Shown here piece after piece: positions 1 to 12,306 of a DNA stretch of 12,306 nucleotides (positions are counted from its first letter, which is position 1; each line of letters starts with the position of its first letter). This DNA is from Nephromyces sp. MM_2019 (taxonomy: Eukaryota > Apicomplexa > Aconoidasida > Nephromycida). The stretch spans positions 178,339 to 190,644 of the forward strand of contig JADHZB010001368.1 in the NCBI GenBank assembly GCA_015657535.1, written 5' to 3'. The translations under genes were made by a program, and so were the position numbers. A model generated the notes under the pieces. The model was not told the DNA's origin, ran no database searches, and worked only from the letters and a program-made list of their open reading frames with translations.

Positions 1-22
1 TGTGTGTGTGTGTGTGTGTGTG
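1..22. repeat. (TG)11 microsatellite at window edge
   Basis: A pure TG run opens the window and probably continues outside it. It would lie in the intron before the first modelled exon at 111. Confidence 0.95.
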
Positions 23-110
23 CGTATTTACTCATAACTTACCCCTTAGCTGAGGGTTAATCTGTGTATTTGCTCTACTTTCATCTAATTGTGCTTATCA
101 CGCCTTGCAG

Positions 111-504
111 ATCTCGCTGCTTCTTCATCTTCAAGAAACATCAAAGAAGAGGGATATATACAGAGTTTTGGGAGGAAGGAAGGCTCTCACGTGTGTTGAG
201 GCCGTACAGGTTGTGTATTCACTGGCCGTCTTGCAGTGTACGTACGCTGCCTCTTCAAGTAGCCTGCAAGACGAAGCCTCTAGTATAGTCTTTAGGTTGT
301 TATTCCCACACACAGTAGACCAAATGGTGAGATTATTCGCATACGAAACTTATCTATCAAAGCAGAGGCTGATTTTGTAGTTTGTGTGTGTTATTTTAGA
401 AGATAAGAAATGGATAAGGAGATCAAGTTTTTTGTGGGTGTTGCTTTTTGTGTGTTTGTGGCTCTATGTGTGTATGTGTGCATCTTCTTCTTAAGTGGCT
501 TAAA

Positions 505-564
<60 letters not shown>

Positions 565-3533
565 ATGCTAGATATTAGTGCCTGGTTTTGTGTGGTTATG
601 CTGCAGGTATATACAATTGTGTGGCAGTGGGGATTTTGCCTTCTCAATGAGCCTTGTGGTTTTCTAACTTAATTGAACGTTTGCCTGCAAAAGTGTGCTA
701 ATTTTTACTACTGAATCTGCTGCCCATTTTCTTGTTTTTCTTCTTCTTCTTCTTCATCTTCTTCATCTCCATGCTACTAGTGCGTTCCTGTCTTCATCCT
801 CTCTCTGAAGCGTCGTTCTGTGCTTAGCTATGCATTCAGACACAGAGGAGTAGTGAAGCTAATCCGTGAATGCGCTGCTTTAGGTTTAGAAACACACACT
901 TTCACTTGAAAAGCATTTATACACGCAAAAAAGTGTATGTACATACACTCATCAATGAATGTCTAAGTGCGTGCCGAAACATTGATTTCGCACACTTTGA
1001 TTGCAATGAAAGGTTATTCCACAGTTTTCGAGACTCGTAGTCATCGAGATGCCCACGCACACATATACTGCTTTCGCGCCATATATCGATATACACACAC
1101 ACATTCACTCCTCTATTAGCCATGTCGCTTATTGTATTTTTTAGGCAATCTTGGAATCCTTATCCCCTTTTTAAGCTTCTATATGTTTTCTTAACGCTAT
1201 ACATCCCTCTCTAGCTGCTATGCGATTGCATTCTAGCTGTGTGTTGCAGCTTTTTCCTCTTGCCGTATTGATATTCTTAGTCTGCTTGCCATTTTGGTGT
1301 ATGTACAGCGTCTGTTTCCTATTCAGCAGTTGGTTTGGCTTGCCTATGCTAATTGTATGGCCTTCTTTCCGGCGAGCTCAGAAGTGTGAGTTGTTTTAAG
1401 GGCTATTCAATGAGTATTTGGGATGATAAATGTGTGTGTGTATCTAGTTTGAGTGTGTGTGGGTGGGTTTATTGTGTGTATGAACTTGTATCTTTGTGTG
1501 CATATGCATATATTCATCTGTCTGTATATTTGCATGTGTGTGTGTGTATGTTTTGGTTTATGAGTATATCTAGTATTGTGTGTGTGCATATATTAGTGTG
1601 TATCTGATTCCGTGTGCGTGTGCGCACCCCTGAGCACAAATCGTTTTTTATGGGTATACATACCACTCTGTTCATATCTGATGCCGTGTGTGTGCATACT
1701 TTTGGGTGCTTATCTAACTTCTCATGTGTGTTTGTGTGTGCAAGTCATGTCCCTTTTTTGCTGCGATAAGCTTCAAATCTCGTGGATTCCTTCTCGCTAA
1801 GCCTGCACCTTCATGCTTGCTTCCTGAAAAGCGAGCACTCGTGTGCTTATACTTCCAAGCTCACGACGCTGTGTGTTTTTTATCATAGCAGATTACTTAG
1901 TTGATAGGGTATCGCCTATTCACTCAGTGAAGATTAGTGTCTACTGGCTGGAGCTCTGTTAAGCTGCTGAGATTTGCAGAGATCCTAACTTATTAGAGTG
2001 TACGTACACTTAATCGCACACAAATACACGCAGAATTGAAAAAAATGATGCTTTTCACGGTCTTTCTTGTTTTTTTGATGAAAATGTAATTTAAATACGC
2101 GAATGTTTTGATATGCAAACACTGCAATGCTTGTGTGTGTGTTGCCAGAACTGGGGGCTTATATCCAGCTGCTTTACTTAGAAGTGCTGGAACGAAGATT
2201 GAAGCTTTATCCCTGCCGTTACTCTCCCTTATAGTGGTGGGTGTGTATTTCAGTGTCTCTTGTTTATTTTATTATGGAAGAATATTGAAAGCTTGAGGGG
2301 CGTCTTATGTGTGTGTGGGTATGGGGTGTTGTTGGGTGTGCTTGTTCGTTTACTGGTATGTGTGTGGGCGAGTTTGTCGGTATGTATGTGTGTGTTAATG
2401 TCTGCTTGTGTGTGCCTGTGTCGGTGCTCATGTGTTTGGGTGAATATTTAACTTAATATTTGTGGGCGTGTTGAGAGCGTTCTAATGCTTTGGCAGAGTC
2501 TCTGTTTAAGCTTTGAGCTTCCTTCTATAGATGCACTTTTCCTGCGTTCCTCAATTTTTAGGGTGCAACTCATGGGGTGTACGTACAGTGTTGAAGATCT
2601 TCAGTGTCTGGTATTTTGAAGCTCAAAATTCCCTGTTTTTTGCGATTTGTTTAGGATAAATTGCAGGAAAAAGGAGTGAGCTCAGATCATTTCTTCGCTG
2701 CTGAAGCTACCAGCCCGATAGCATCTTTGAAGGGACATACTCACGCTTTTGATACCTACGATAAGCTCATTGTTTATCTGGCGCATTTGGCTATTATCCC
2801 TGGTGTCTTCAGGTAATCATGTTTGGGTGTACTTACACTCACGAGGACTTTTCAACTTTTACGCTCAGCGATGTGCTGTTTCAACCGAGTAGGTAACCAA
2901 GAAGTACTGCCAGAATCTTGGTTTGCTGTGTGCGATATATGCGAGGGAAAAGTGTGTGTGTGTGTGAGTGAGTGGTAGAGAACCAGTGTGCTTCGCTCGA
3001 TTAGAGTTTACTTGTGTGCTGTGTGCGGGTGTTGTGTGTGTGTTGACGTGTGCGTGTGTTGGTGTGTTAGTGCACTTACGTGTTGGTGTGTGCGTATGTC
3101 TGCTGATGTGGTTGCGTGTATGCGTGTGTCTGCAGGTATGTGCTAAAAAAAGTATGGCATCCGTGTATGTCAGCAAGCTATAGAGTATGCATATGTCTTG
3201 CAAAGCTACAATATGTGTGTTTCTGCGCCCTGCACACTCAAGGGTAAGCAGCTAGCATCATCAGATTTATAGGTTCTCTCACTTTGTTGTCTATGCTTTG
3301 GTGTGTGTGTGCTTTTTTTCAGCGTCTTGAAAATGAAAATCCTGGGGAAGCTGTTGGATATTGTGTGCGAATACCACTCTATGAGAAAGTATTCACTCCA
3401 TAAGAATACCAGCATTAGATCACGGATGCAATCGCAAGTTGAAGATTCGGCAATACTCTGTGGGTGTTCGAAGAGTAGAATACTTCGAGAGTCTACGGCT
3501 TGGCCTTTTAACATCGACATTGTTCTTCGTTAA
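111..3533 (+). CDS. Probable multi-exon gene, 5' truncated; helical protein of unknown function
   Basis: Seven phase-compatible GT-AG exons can be chained: 111-326, 781-883, 1250-1385, 1771-1872, 2149-2233, 2655-2812 and 3323-3533 (TAA). They total 1011 nt, or 336 residues plus stop, with introns of 276-510 nt like those of RIO2. The best exons are 1250-1385 (DILSLLAILVYVQ, donor GTGAGT) and 2655-2812 (HFFAAEATSPIASL, TYDKLIVYLAHLAIIP, acceptor TTTAG). Exon 111-326 contains EAVQVVYSLAVLQ. These Leu/Ala-rich segments resemble helical-repeat proteins such as the organellar RNA-binding HPR/RAP families of apicomplexans. The C-terminal PFNIDIVL recalls the start of a RAP domain, but the rest of such a domain is absent. 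Weak points: the acceptor of exon 1771 (GATAAG); a second open frame in that exon; and an alternative frame in the last exon (RLENENPGEAVGYCVRIP, stop near 3411). The 5' end lies outside the window. The chain is inference from open frames and splice sites; no homologue is recognised. Confidence 0.42.
506..563. repeat. (TG)29 microsatellite
   Basis: An uninterrupted TG run in the first modelled intron of the upstream gene, ending in GCATGC. Confidence 0.97.
932..949. promoter_or_regulatory. 18-bp perfect palindrome (dispersed motif, compound copy)
   Basis: AGTGTATGTACATACACT equals its own reverse complement. It contains both orientations of the TGTACATACA core and is the most complete copy of the dispersed motif. 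It lies in the second modelled intron of the upstream gene. Confidence 0.6.
1997..2010. promoter_or_regulatory. 14-bp perfect palindrome AGTGTACGTACACT
   Basis: A perfect copy of the dispersed motif, identical to the one at 10416-10429, in modelled intron sequence. Confidence 0.6.
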
Positions 3534-3562
3534 AAAATTGGTTGAAATTTTTTAGCTTGTAG

Positions 3563-3564
<2 letters not shown>

Positions 3565-3594
<30 letters not shown>
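3565..3594. repeat. (GT)15 microsatellite
   Basis: A pure GT run starting 32 nt after the last stop codon of the modelled upstream gene. Confidence 0.95.
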
Positions 3595-3597
<3 letters not shown>

Positions 3598-3618
3598 GAT
3601 ATGCTCAAGTGTTTGTGT

Positions 3619-3757
3619 GTGTCTGCGTGTGTCTGCGTGTGTCTGCGTGTGTATGTGGTGTTAATTTGTGCGAGGGTATGTGTGTGCGTAGTCATATGGG
3701 GGTACATGTGTGTGTGTGTGTGCGTAGTCATATGGGGGTACATGTGTGTGTGTGTGT
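3619..3757. repeat. 10-bp and 36-bp tandem repeats in GT-rich DNA
   Basis: Three GTGTCTGCGT units (about 3619-3650) are followed by a 36-bp unit in two adjacent copies (3686-3721 and 3722-3757), each containing GTCATATGGGGGTACATG. From 3534 to about 4100 I see only GT-rich low-complexity sequence and no convincing exon. Confidence 0.85.
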
Positions 3758-4178
3758 GTGTGTGTGGATATGTGTAGTTATAGTTGCGTGTGTGGATATA
3801 TGTTCAATCGTGTGTTAATGTGTATTGGTAATCTTCAATTATGCATGCGTATGTGGTAAGCGTGCTTGTGTACGGTTAGTTTGCTTGTGTGTGTGTGTGC
3901 GGTTGCTTCCCTGTGTGTGGGTGAGTGAGGGTTAGTGTGTTTGTATTTCCTTCTATACTGGTATGTGTAGTATGCGTGATGAAGATATTACCTATGTGTG
4001 TGCGTTCAAGTCTCTACGGGAACACGCAAAGCCACCTGTTTGCCTGCATTTTACTATCAAGTTGTGCACATTTGTGTATATTGAAGTGTGTGCTTCCTGG
4101 CCTGCGTGTGTGTGAGGAGCTTTATTTTGAGGTATACTGGTACTCATTTTCCCCTCGTATCGAAAGCATTGTCATACA

Positions 4179-4370
4179 ATGGCAGAGCAAATTAAGGCAG
4201 CTAAACTAAGGGGAAGCAAAGGGGGAAGCTTCTTCGCCTCTTTGGCTAGTATCTGCTTAGCAGTTGCTTATCATCTTTACTGTAGTGTGTGTAGTCTGAA
4301 TCGATGCTCCCAACTAGGCTCGTTCTTAGCAGCTAATCATAACGAGAAGCTAGTCCTTAGACTAGCCTAG
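4179..4370 (+). CDS. Small ORF of 63 codons in a non-repetitive island, unknown
   Basis: ATG to TAG in one of the few non-GT-rich islands of the left half. The product starts MAEQIKAAKLRGSKGGSFFA and continues with a hydrophobic helix-like stretch (ASLASICLAVAYHLY, about residues 20-34) and a Cys-containing tail. The start context ACAATGGC is reasonable. Another frame ending at 4209 (with ELYFEVYWYSFSPR and QWQSKLRQLN) overlaps its first 30 nt and is equally exon-like, so this may be an exon of a larger gene rather than a gene. No family is recognised. Confidence 0.25.
   Translation: MAEQIKAAKLRGSKGGSFFASLASICLAVAYHLYCSVCSLNRCSQLGSFLAANHNEKLVLRLA
4349..4366. other. 7-bp stem, 4-nt loop inverted repeat
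   Basis: GCTAGTC (4349-4355), loop CTTA, GACTAGC (4360-4366), just before the stop of the small ORF at 4179-4370. It could be a transcript hairpin or chance; no U-run follows. Confidence 0.4.
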
Positions 4371-4488
4371 CGTGATATGCTGAGACTTTTAAGGCGATAC
4401 TATAGTATTTGCAGCTACACTAGGTTTTGTACATTGGAGTGTGAGTATGTACGTGCGTTTGTGTCTGTATGGACTTCAATATGCTTTG

Positions 4489-4502
4489 AGTGTACGTACA
4501 CC
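4489..4502. promoter_or_regulatory. Dispersed palindromic motif copy
   Basis: AGTGTACGTACACC, one base from the perfect palindrome, located where sequence polarity changes from GT-rich to CA-rich. Confidence 0.5.
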
Positions 4503-4559
4503 CCCCCATTGACTAAGTCAAGGAGTCTTGAAAGCAAATATTGTGCTGATACACAAGGA

Positions 4560-5335
4560 GAAAGGCAAAGAAACACACACACATAGAGCAGGTAGATTAA
4601 CACCCGTGTGTGGAGTATTCTATGAGACAGTGCTCGAAGCAGTACTCGGCAATAAAACGAATGAGCTCATCCAGCGCACACGCAGATCCAGGGCAGCACA
4701 CACACATAGATTGGACGACACACGGAAACTCACACTATGAGAAACAGCAACAGGTAAGCAAACACAGGATGGTGCACACGGAAGTTTACAAGGAAACGGA
4801 TAGTTAAACACACACGCGAGCTGATGAGTGAGAAACACAGCAGCACACACACAAACAACCACCAGGACACACACGGCAACCCACACACCAATACACAGCA
4901 GCATACACACAAGCACACGCATCAATGTACAAAATCGCGTAGAGCAAAAAACCCGCACACACTGCTAGTGTTGTATTGGCTTTTACCCTACTCACCACAA
5001 GGCATTCGCCCCCACATACAAGAGTGCCTAATAAAGGCAACCACACACATACACGAGGGCCGTGTGCACACTAACACCAGGACATACACACACTCGCGCA
5101 CACACACTAATACGTACATGCCCTCGTGCACACACACAGACACACTGTAGTACAGACTCACATCCTGTAGCACACACTACAGCACATACACACTAGTACG
5201 TACATGCTATCACACGCACACAAACTATAGCACACTCACACGCACACTGCAAAGCACACTCAGACACACATACAAACTATAGCACACACACTACAGCGCA
5301 TACATACACTGGACTTTTTCATGCTTTCTTCACAG
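4560..5335. repeat. CA-rich low-complexity block (polarity reversed)
   Basis: The + strand is dominated by CACACA-type sequence here, the reverse of the GT-rich DNA to the left. From about 5140 to 5310 a degenerate unit containing ACTATAGCACACAC recurs, and TACGTACATGC occurs twice 86 bp apart (5111 and 5197). Apart from the possible exon at 4612-4753 I see no gene. Confidence 0.8.
4612..4753 (+). CDS. Possible exon ending at a consensus donor
   Basis: The segment ends CAACAG|GTAAGC, one of the best donor matches in the window. One frame (YSMRQCSKQYSAIKRMSS...) stays open through the donor. A second frame (VFYETVLEAVLGNKTNELIQ) reads more like a real protein but stops at 4738-4740. The left boundary is unclear because no pyrimidine tract precedes it. 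It could belong to the upstream gene or a separate one; low confidence. Confidence 0.22.
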
Positions 5336-5400
5336 TATTACGATACTTAAACGATGCGATTGACATGTATGAAGATGTCAGTAGGGCACAGCAGCTTTAG
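5336..5400 (+). CDS. Possible terminal exon, unknown gene
   Basis: A good acceptor (GGACTTTTTCATGCTTTCTTCACAG) precedes an open frame entered after two bases: LRYLNDAIDMYEDVSRAQQL, then TAG at 5398-5400. The helical charged composition looks like a genuine C-terminus and unlike the surrounding CA-rich DNA. It needs a donor leaving one base of a codon. The end of the modelled upstream gene (CTTC|GTTAAA near 3528) would fit in phase but implies an 1.8-kb intron. The candidate exon ending at 4753 does not fit in phase. Confidence 0.3.
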
Positions 5401-5804
5401 GGGGGATGCAGAATGCCATCTTCAAGAAGATTCTCTACTTTCCGTCACATAGAAGATGAAGAAGTAGTTTTTTAGAGATGATTTTCTTTGTTTTCTCGCA
5501 CATATCTCTCCTCTTCACAACTGTATAAAATTATAACATTTATCGCAATCTGTGTGGCTGTTCTTCCTGTTCATTCTCAAGGTGAGGTTTTGGCGAAAAA
5601 ATATATGCGCACATGCTGGTATTCTCTGCTTTGATATTTATGAGGAAGGAGTAAGGGGGGTAGTGGGGAGAATAGGGAGATGAAGAGGAAGATGGAGAGG
5701 GAGATGGATGATAGGAGATTTCTTTTCATAGGATATTTTTTTTAGAGGAGGTCGCGCACAAAATGCCAAAAATAGCTCTTTTTTCCAATCTTTATTGCAT
5801 ACAG
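5401..5804. other. Non-coding stretch, A/T-rich then purine-rich
   Basis: Contains an A/T-rich segment (about 5520-5545), a purine-rich GGAGA/GGAAGATGG-type tract (about 5640-5712) and T-runs. No convincing exon is seen. It could be 3' flank of whatever ends at 5400. Confidence 0.4.
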
Positions 5805-5941
5805 GCGTGCGCGAGAGATTCCGCAGGGTAGTGTGTGCGAATTTTCGTTCCATATTTGAATTTTCCTCTGTTTCTTTACTTCTTGGTGTCCACTTTGAAG
5901 ACTTGAAATTGTGGTGCGCATATTGTACTATTGATGTTTGA
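5805..5941 (+). CDS. Possible exon with 44-codon open frame, unknown
   Basis: Preceded by a long pyrimidine tract and TTGCATACAG. Entering after two bases gives VRERFRRVVCANFRSIFEFS and then SVSLLLGVHFEDLKLWCAYC, ending at TGA 5939-5941. Composition is non-repetitive and protein-like, but no partner exon or family is recognised, and the same stretch is also partly open on the - strand. Confidence 0.22.
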
Positions 5942-6008
5942 GTGTACTGTATATGCGCGTGATTCATGAATGTGATTGTGCGTGATTCTTCATCTGATTG
6001 TGCGCGTG

Positions 6009-6230
6009 TTATTCATCAACTGACCCATAACATTGAATTTTCCTTCGTGTGTGTACTTCGAAGGCCTGCTCTGTTATGAAGCAAAGCGATCGATCTTTGG
6101 TTAACCCTGAAGCTTTTTGATAGGTCTGCCAGTGTTTGTAACACACACACACACCCACAAACGTGCACATGCGTACACCCTTTTGAGGAACTCTCTTCAC
6201 GGTAGTAGATTTCTTCAAGTATTTTCTCAT
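6009..6230 (-). CDS. Possible small - strand gene (73 codons), unknown
   Basis: ATG to TAA on the - strand: a basic N-terminus (MRKYLKKSTTVKRVPQKG), a Val/Cys-rich middle read from a GT-rich segment, and a charged C-terminal half (TYQKASGLTKDRS, EQAFEVHTRRKIQ). The middle could instead be a roughly 50-60-nt intron ending CACTGGCAG. It would be divergent from RIO2, with 457 bp between the two start codons. No homologue is recognised. Confidence 0.25.
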   Translation of the reverse strand: MRKYLKKSTTVKRVPQKGVRMCTFVGVCVCYKHWQTYQKASGLTKDRSLCFITEQAFEVHTRRKIQCYGSVDE

Positions 6231-6528
6231 TAATATACGAAAACCCTAGTATAAGGCTTAAAATTCTAGCTGCTGCTGTGTGTGTATTCTTCAGAATAGC
6301 TTGAAAATTTTGCAGTAATCATCCACTTCTACTGTGATATTACTGACGATATTAAAGTGTGTGTTTAGATTGACGCTATACCACCCGCAAAGAAAATTTT
6401 GAGGGTAACCCCCACCTGCAGAGAGTTCACTCCATCATAGGAAAAACCTTTCAGAGACCCCCCAAGAAAATTCTGAAAAGAACTTGTCAGGGTAGGTAAT
6501 CAGGAGCATTCTTTAGGGAGAATTCCCT
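6231..6528. other. Intergenic stretch upstream of RIO2
   Basis: Mixed-composition DNA with no exon I can support. It would hold the RIO2 promoter and, if the - strand ORF at 6009-6230 is real, a shared divergent promoter. No clear core-promoter element is visible. Confidence 0.4.
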
Positions 6529-6687
6529 ATTCATATCCCCAATCCCCCAACCAGCGATCCCCTCAACCCCTCCGCCCCCCAACCAACGATCCTCCCAACC
6601 TCCCAACCGATCAACGCCACATCCCACTATCCCAGCACCCCTCCAACCGATCAACCCTCCAAACCCCCCACCTCCCACCCTCCCAAA
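6529..6687 (+). repeat. C-rich degenerate repeat abutting the RIO2 start codon
   Basis: About 155 nt of CCCAACC-like units, several ending in CGATC, run to within a few bases of the ATG, with almost no G. By position this is RIO2 promoter and/or 5' UTR. No TATA box or initiator can be assigned. The G-rich repeat in intron 1 is its rough complement. Confidence 0.7.
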
Positions 6688-10388
<3,701 letters not shown>

Positions 10389-10415
10389 TGTGTTTGTGCA
10401 AATTTTCCCGCGTTC

Positions 10416-10429
10416 AGTGTACGTACACT
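10416..10429. promoter_or_regulatory. 14-bp perfect palindrome 28 nt after the RIO2 stop codon
   Basis: AGTGTACGTACACT, identical to the copy at 1997-2010. It would be in the RIO2 3' UTR or just downstream. No AATAAA is seen in the next 200 nt, so the 3' end cannot be placed. Confidence 0.6.
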
Positions 10430-10960
10430 ATATATGCTGAAGCGTTACAGTTTTTCTCCGCATTAAGTGATGCAAAAGGATATTTAGGGTTGAATATGTA
10501 ATGAAACATGACTCTCAGTGGGTAGTTTTGCTTTAGATCTGCTTTCTTGTATTTGTGTGTGTGTGTGTGTGTGTTTGTGGGTGGGTGGGCGGATATATGT
10601 GTGTGAGTGTATATGTGTGCATACGTATCGATTCTACGGGTGCGCGTCTTTGTCTGTGTGCATTTTTCCATGTATCTGTTTATCTCTGTGTGTGCGCGTA
10701 ATAGATGTAGCTTCTTTGGGTGTATGCCAAGATTCTATTGTAAGTTGTTCGTAGCTTCGGGGTGTATGTACGCTGATTCTGAAGCTCACAGGAGCTCAAC
10801 GCTAACGCTCGCATTTATATCGTCTCCCTCATGCTTAGTTTCCATCATCTACCAATCGCTCATTTCTAGGGCTGCGTAACCTGCTGTAATGTGTGTGTGT
10901 GTATTTGTTTGTGTATGCGTATGTGTGTTTCTTGTATGTATTCTGGTGTACATACATTGA
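10430..10960. other. RIO2 3' flank, GT-rich with one open non-repetitive segment
   Basis: Contains (GT)n at about 10554-10574 and motif copies at 10763 and 10947. An open frame at about 10770-10879 reads SEAHRSSTLTLAFISSPSCL followed by VSIIYQSLISRAA and TAA. It has no compatible partner exon, so I do not call it a gene. Confidence 0.4.
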
Positions 10961-10970
10961 AACTAGCCTG

Positions 10971-11079
10971 GAGAGTTGAATACGTGTGCACACACGGGAA
11001 CATTAAAGAGCTGCTTTTAATATCTATTGTTTTCGAGGGGTATAAGGAGATCAGATACACTGATGAGGGAGGGTGTTAT
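10971..11079 (+). CDS. Possible exon, unknown gene
   Basis: Bounded by AAACTAG on the left and TGTTAT|GTGGGT on the right. Entered after two bases it reads WRVEYVCTHGNIKELLLISI and then VFEGYKEIRYTDEGGCY. Base composition is unlike the flanking repeats and the peptide looks genuine. A following phase-0 segment at 11380 (LPSSAEALEMGIFKIFVV) is possible, but its acceptor (CTGGAG) lacks a pyrimidine tract. No family is recognised. Confidence 0.25.
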
Positions 11080-11149
11080 GTGGGTTTTCCCTTGTGAAAT
11101 GGAGCTGTATGTACACTGGCCCACACCTTGAGACACGTACATCTACTAA

Positions 11150-11375
11150 GGCAGAGTGCGCACACGCAAAGAAACCCACAAATACACACAAAGACATACA
11201 CACACAGTCACGCAGAAACACACAAATATACATGCAAAGACACAAAAAAACACACAAAGGCAAATACACATACATGCAAGCACAAAGGCGACTCACACAC
11301 ATACATACAGATACACGCACATACTCACACGCACACAAAAATGCACACGTACACTTACACTGGTATACACACGCT
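11150..11375. repeat. CA-rich low-complexity block
   Basis: CACACA/AAACACACAAA-type sequence on the + strand, the opposite polarity to the RIO2 introns. I see no exon in it. Confidence 0.8.
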
Positions 11376-11725
11376 GGAGCTCCCCTCATCGGCTGAAGCA
11401 TTGGAGATGGGAATTTTCAAAATCTTCGTCGTGCATGGTGTGCATTTTGCTCGTGTTCTTTAGTGATGAAGGTTAGTTGGTGCATCAACACGCGCGATAA
11501 GGTGTGTGTATCATTTGATCTGATTCTTACACGAAGATGAAGGTTTAAACGCGTTTTGCGCACACAATGAATCTGAGCTGCATTGTGCTCGCTTTTGATT
11601 AGATTGTAATTTATCATGTGTATTCTGTGTGTGTGTGTATTCTGTGCGTATTGTATGAGTATGTGTGCATGTTCTGTGTATGTTGCATGAGTGTGTGTGT
11701 GCGTATTGTGCGCTTTTTTGTGAGT

Positions 11726-11799
11726 ATGCCAGTGTTGCGTGGACGTGTGATTCGCATGCTTGTTCGATTAGCTAGAAGCTCTTTTTTAGCTCTGCAGGT
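11726..11799 (+). CDS. Possible first exon with basic N-terminus
   Basis: ATG at 11726 opens MPVLRGRVIRMLVRLARSS and continues to LQ before overlapping donors GTGTAT (11798) and GTATGT (11800). Six Arg, no acidic residues and alternating hydrophobics resemble a mitochondrial presequence. The donor overlaps a TGTATGTACA motif copy. A later segment at about 11878-11940 (HCGYFGEVVALTQQEVSSIA) is also protein-like but not clearly in phase. Confidence 0.18.
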
Positions 11800-11937
11800 G
11801 TATGTACACCCCAAAAAGCCTCAGCTGCTGGCAGTGTTTTCACTCGCAAATCCCACCTTTTGTGTGTGAGCTTAGCAGAGCACTGTGGCTATTTTGGAGA
11901 AGTAGTTGCACTAACTCAGCAAGAAGTTAGCAGCATA

Positions 11938-12204
11938 GCACACACGCACACGAGCACACACATGTACACGCGCAAGTGCATACACACACACACACACGTG
12001 CAGGCACGCACGTACAGGCACAGGTGGAGGCACAGGTGCAGGTACACACGCACAGGAATAGGTGCCCACACAAAAAGTGCACACACACGTGCAGACATGG
12101 GTGCAGGCACCAAAAAGGTTACACACACATAGGTGGAAGAGCATATATATGCATACACAGAGGTGCACAGTAACACTCACTTACGCGATTATGTTCCCAC
12201 ACAA
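11938..12204. repeat. CA-rich degenerate repeat
   Basis: CACACA blocks mixed with CAGGCACAGGTGCAGG-like units (about 12000-12110). No gene is seen. Confidence 0.75.
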
Positions 12205-12216
12205 GTACACCCACAC

Positions 12217-12218
<2 letters not shown>

Positions 12219-12306
<88 letters not shown>
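12219..12306. repeat. (AC)44 microsatellite at window edge
   Basis: An uninterrupted AC run reaches the last base of the window, so its true length is unknown. Confidence 0.95.

Noticed and set aside
1..22. Terminal TG/CA runs as yeast-like telomeres
   Set aside because: The orientation is wrong: a left telomere should show the C-rich strand and a right one the G-rich strand on +. The runs are also plain dinucleotide repeats like those inside the window.
448..672. Cys-Val-rich and His-Thr-rich open frames throughout (for example 448-672, 3552-3818, 8438-8806, 12119-12304)
   Set aside because: They are translations of GT/CA microsatellites, open on both strands because the repeat has no stop codons. 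They show no protein-like composition.
3841..3848. TGCATGC near 562 and 3842 as an apicomplexan AP2 site
   Set aside because: There are only two copies, both beside GT repeats, and no gene start is nearby. Not distinguishable from chance.

Overview
The window looks like nuclear DNA of an intron-rich single-celled eukaryote. One gene is secure: a complete six-exon RIO2 atypical protein kinase (ribosome-assembly factor) on the + strand at 6688-10388. Its exons join in phase to give a 542-residue protein with every hallmark motif. The introns (317-597 nt) are GT-rich on the sense strand and packed with microsatellites and small tandem duplications. RIO2 starts MKLD as in plants and protists, not MGK as in animals. 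The intron density and a possible helical-repeat/RAP-like gene upstream would suit an apicomplexan or related alveolate. That placement is inference and not proven.

Layout. 1-3533: (TG)n at the left edge, then a probable + strand gene, 5' truncated, which I model as seven phase-compatible exons (336 codons plus stop) separated by GT-rich introns of 276-510 nt. It reads as an alpha-helical protein; I do not recognise it with confidence. 3534-4100: GT microsatellites and tandem duplications. 4100-4400: non-repetitive, with small overlapping ORFs. 4500-5335: the repeat polarity flips and the + strand becomes CA-rich. 5336-6260: isolated exon-like pieces on + and a 73-codon ORF on -. 6529-6687: a C-rich (CCCAACC-like) tract running up to the RIO2 start codon. 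6688-10388: RIO2. 10389-12306: GT-rich, then CA-rich low-complexity DNA with a few exon-like segments, ending in a long (AC)n run.

The most striking unexplained signal is a short near-palindromic word, consensus RGTGTAYRTACAYY (core TGTACGTACA or TGTACATACA/TGTATGTACA). Its exact 10-bp core occurs at 11 places and close variants at several more. It recurs across introns, intergenic DNA and 28 nt after the RIO2 stop codon. Other notable points are an intron donor embedded in a (GT)24 microsatellite, intron 2 with complementary GT and CA arms, a G6T2 quadruplex-type repeat in intron 1 opposite a C-rich upstream tract, and a possible intronic polyadenylation site that would give a kinase-only RIO2 isoform.

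No mobile element, tRNA, rRNA or CRISPR array could be supported.
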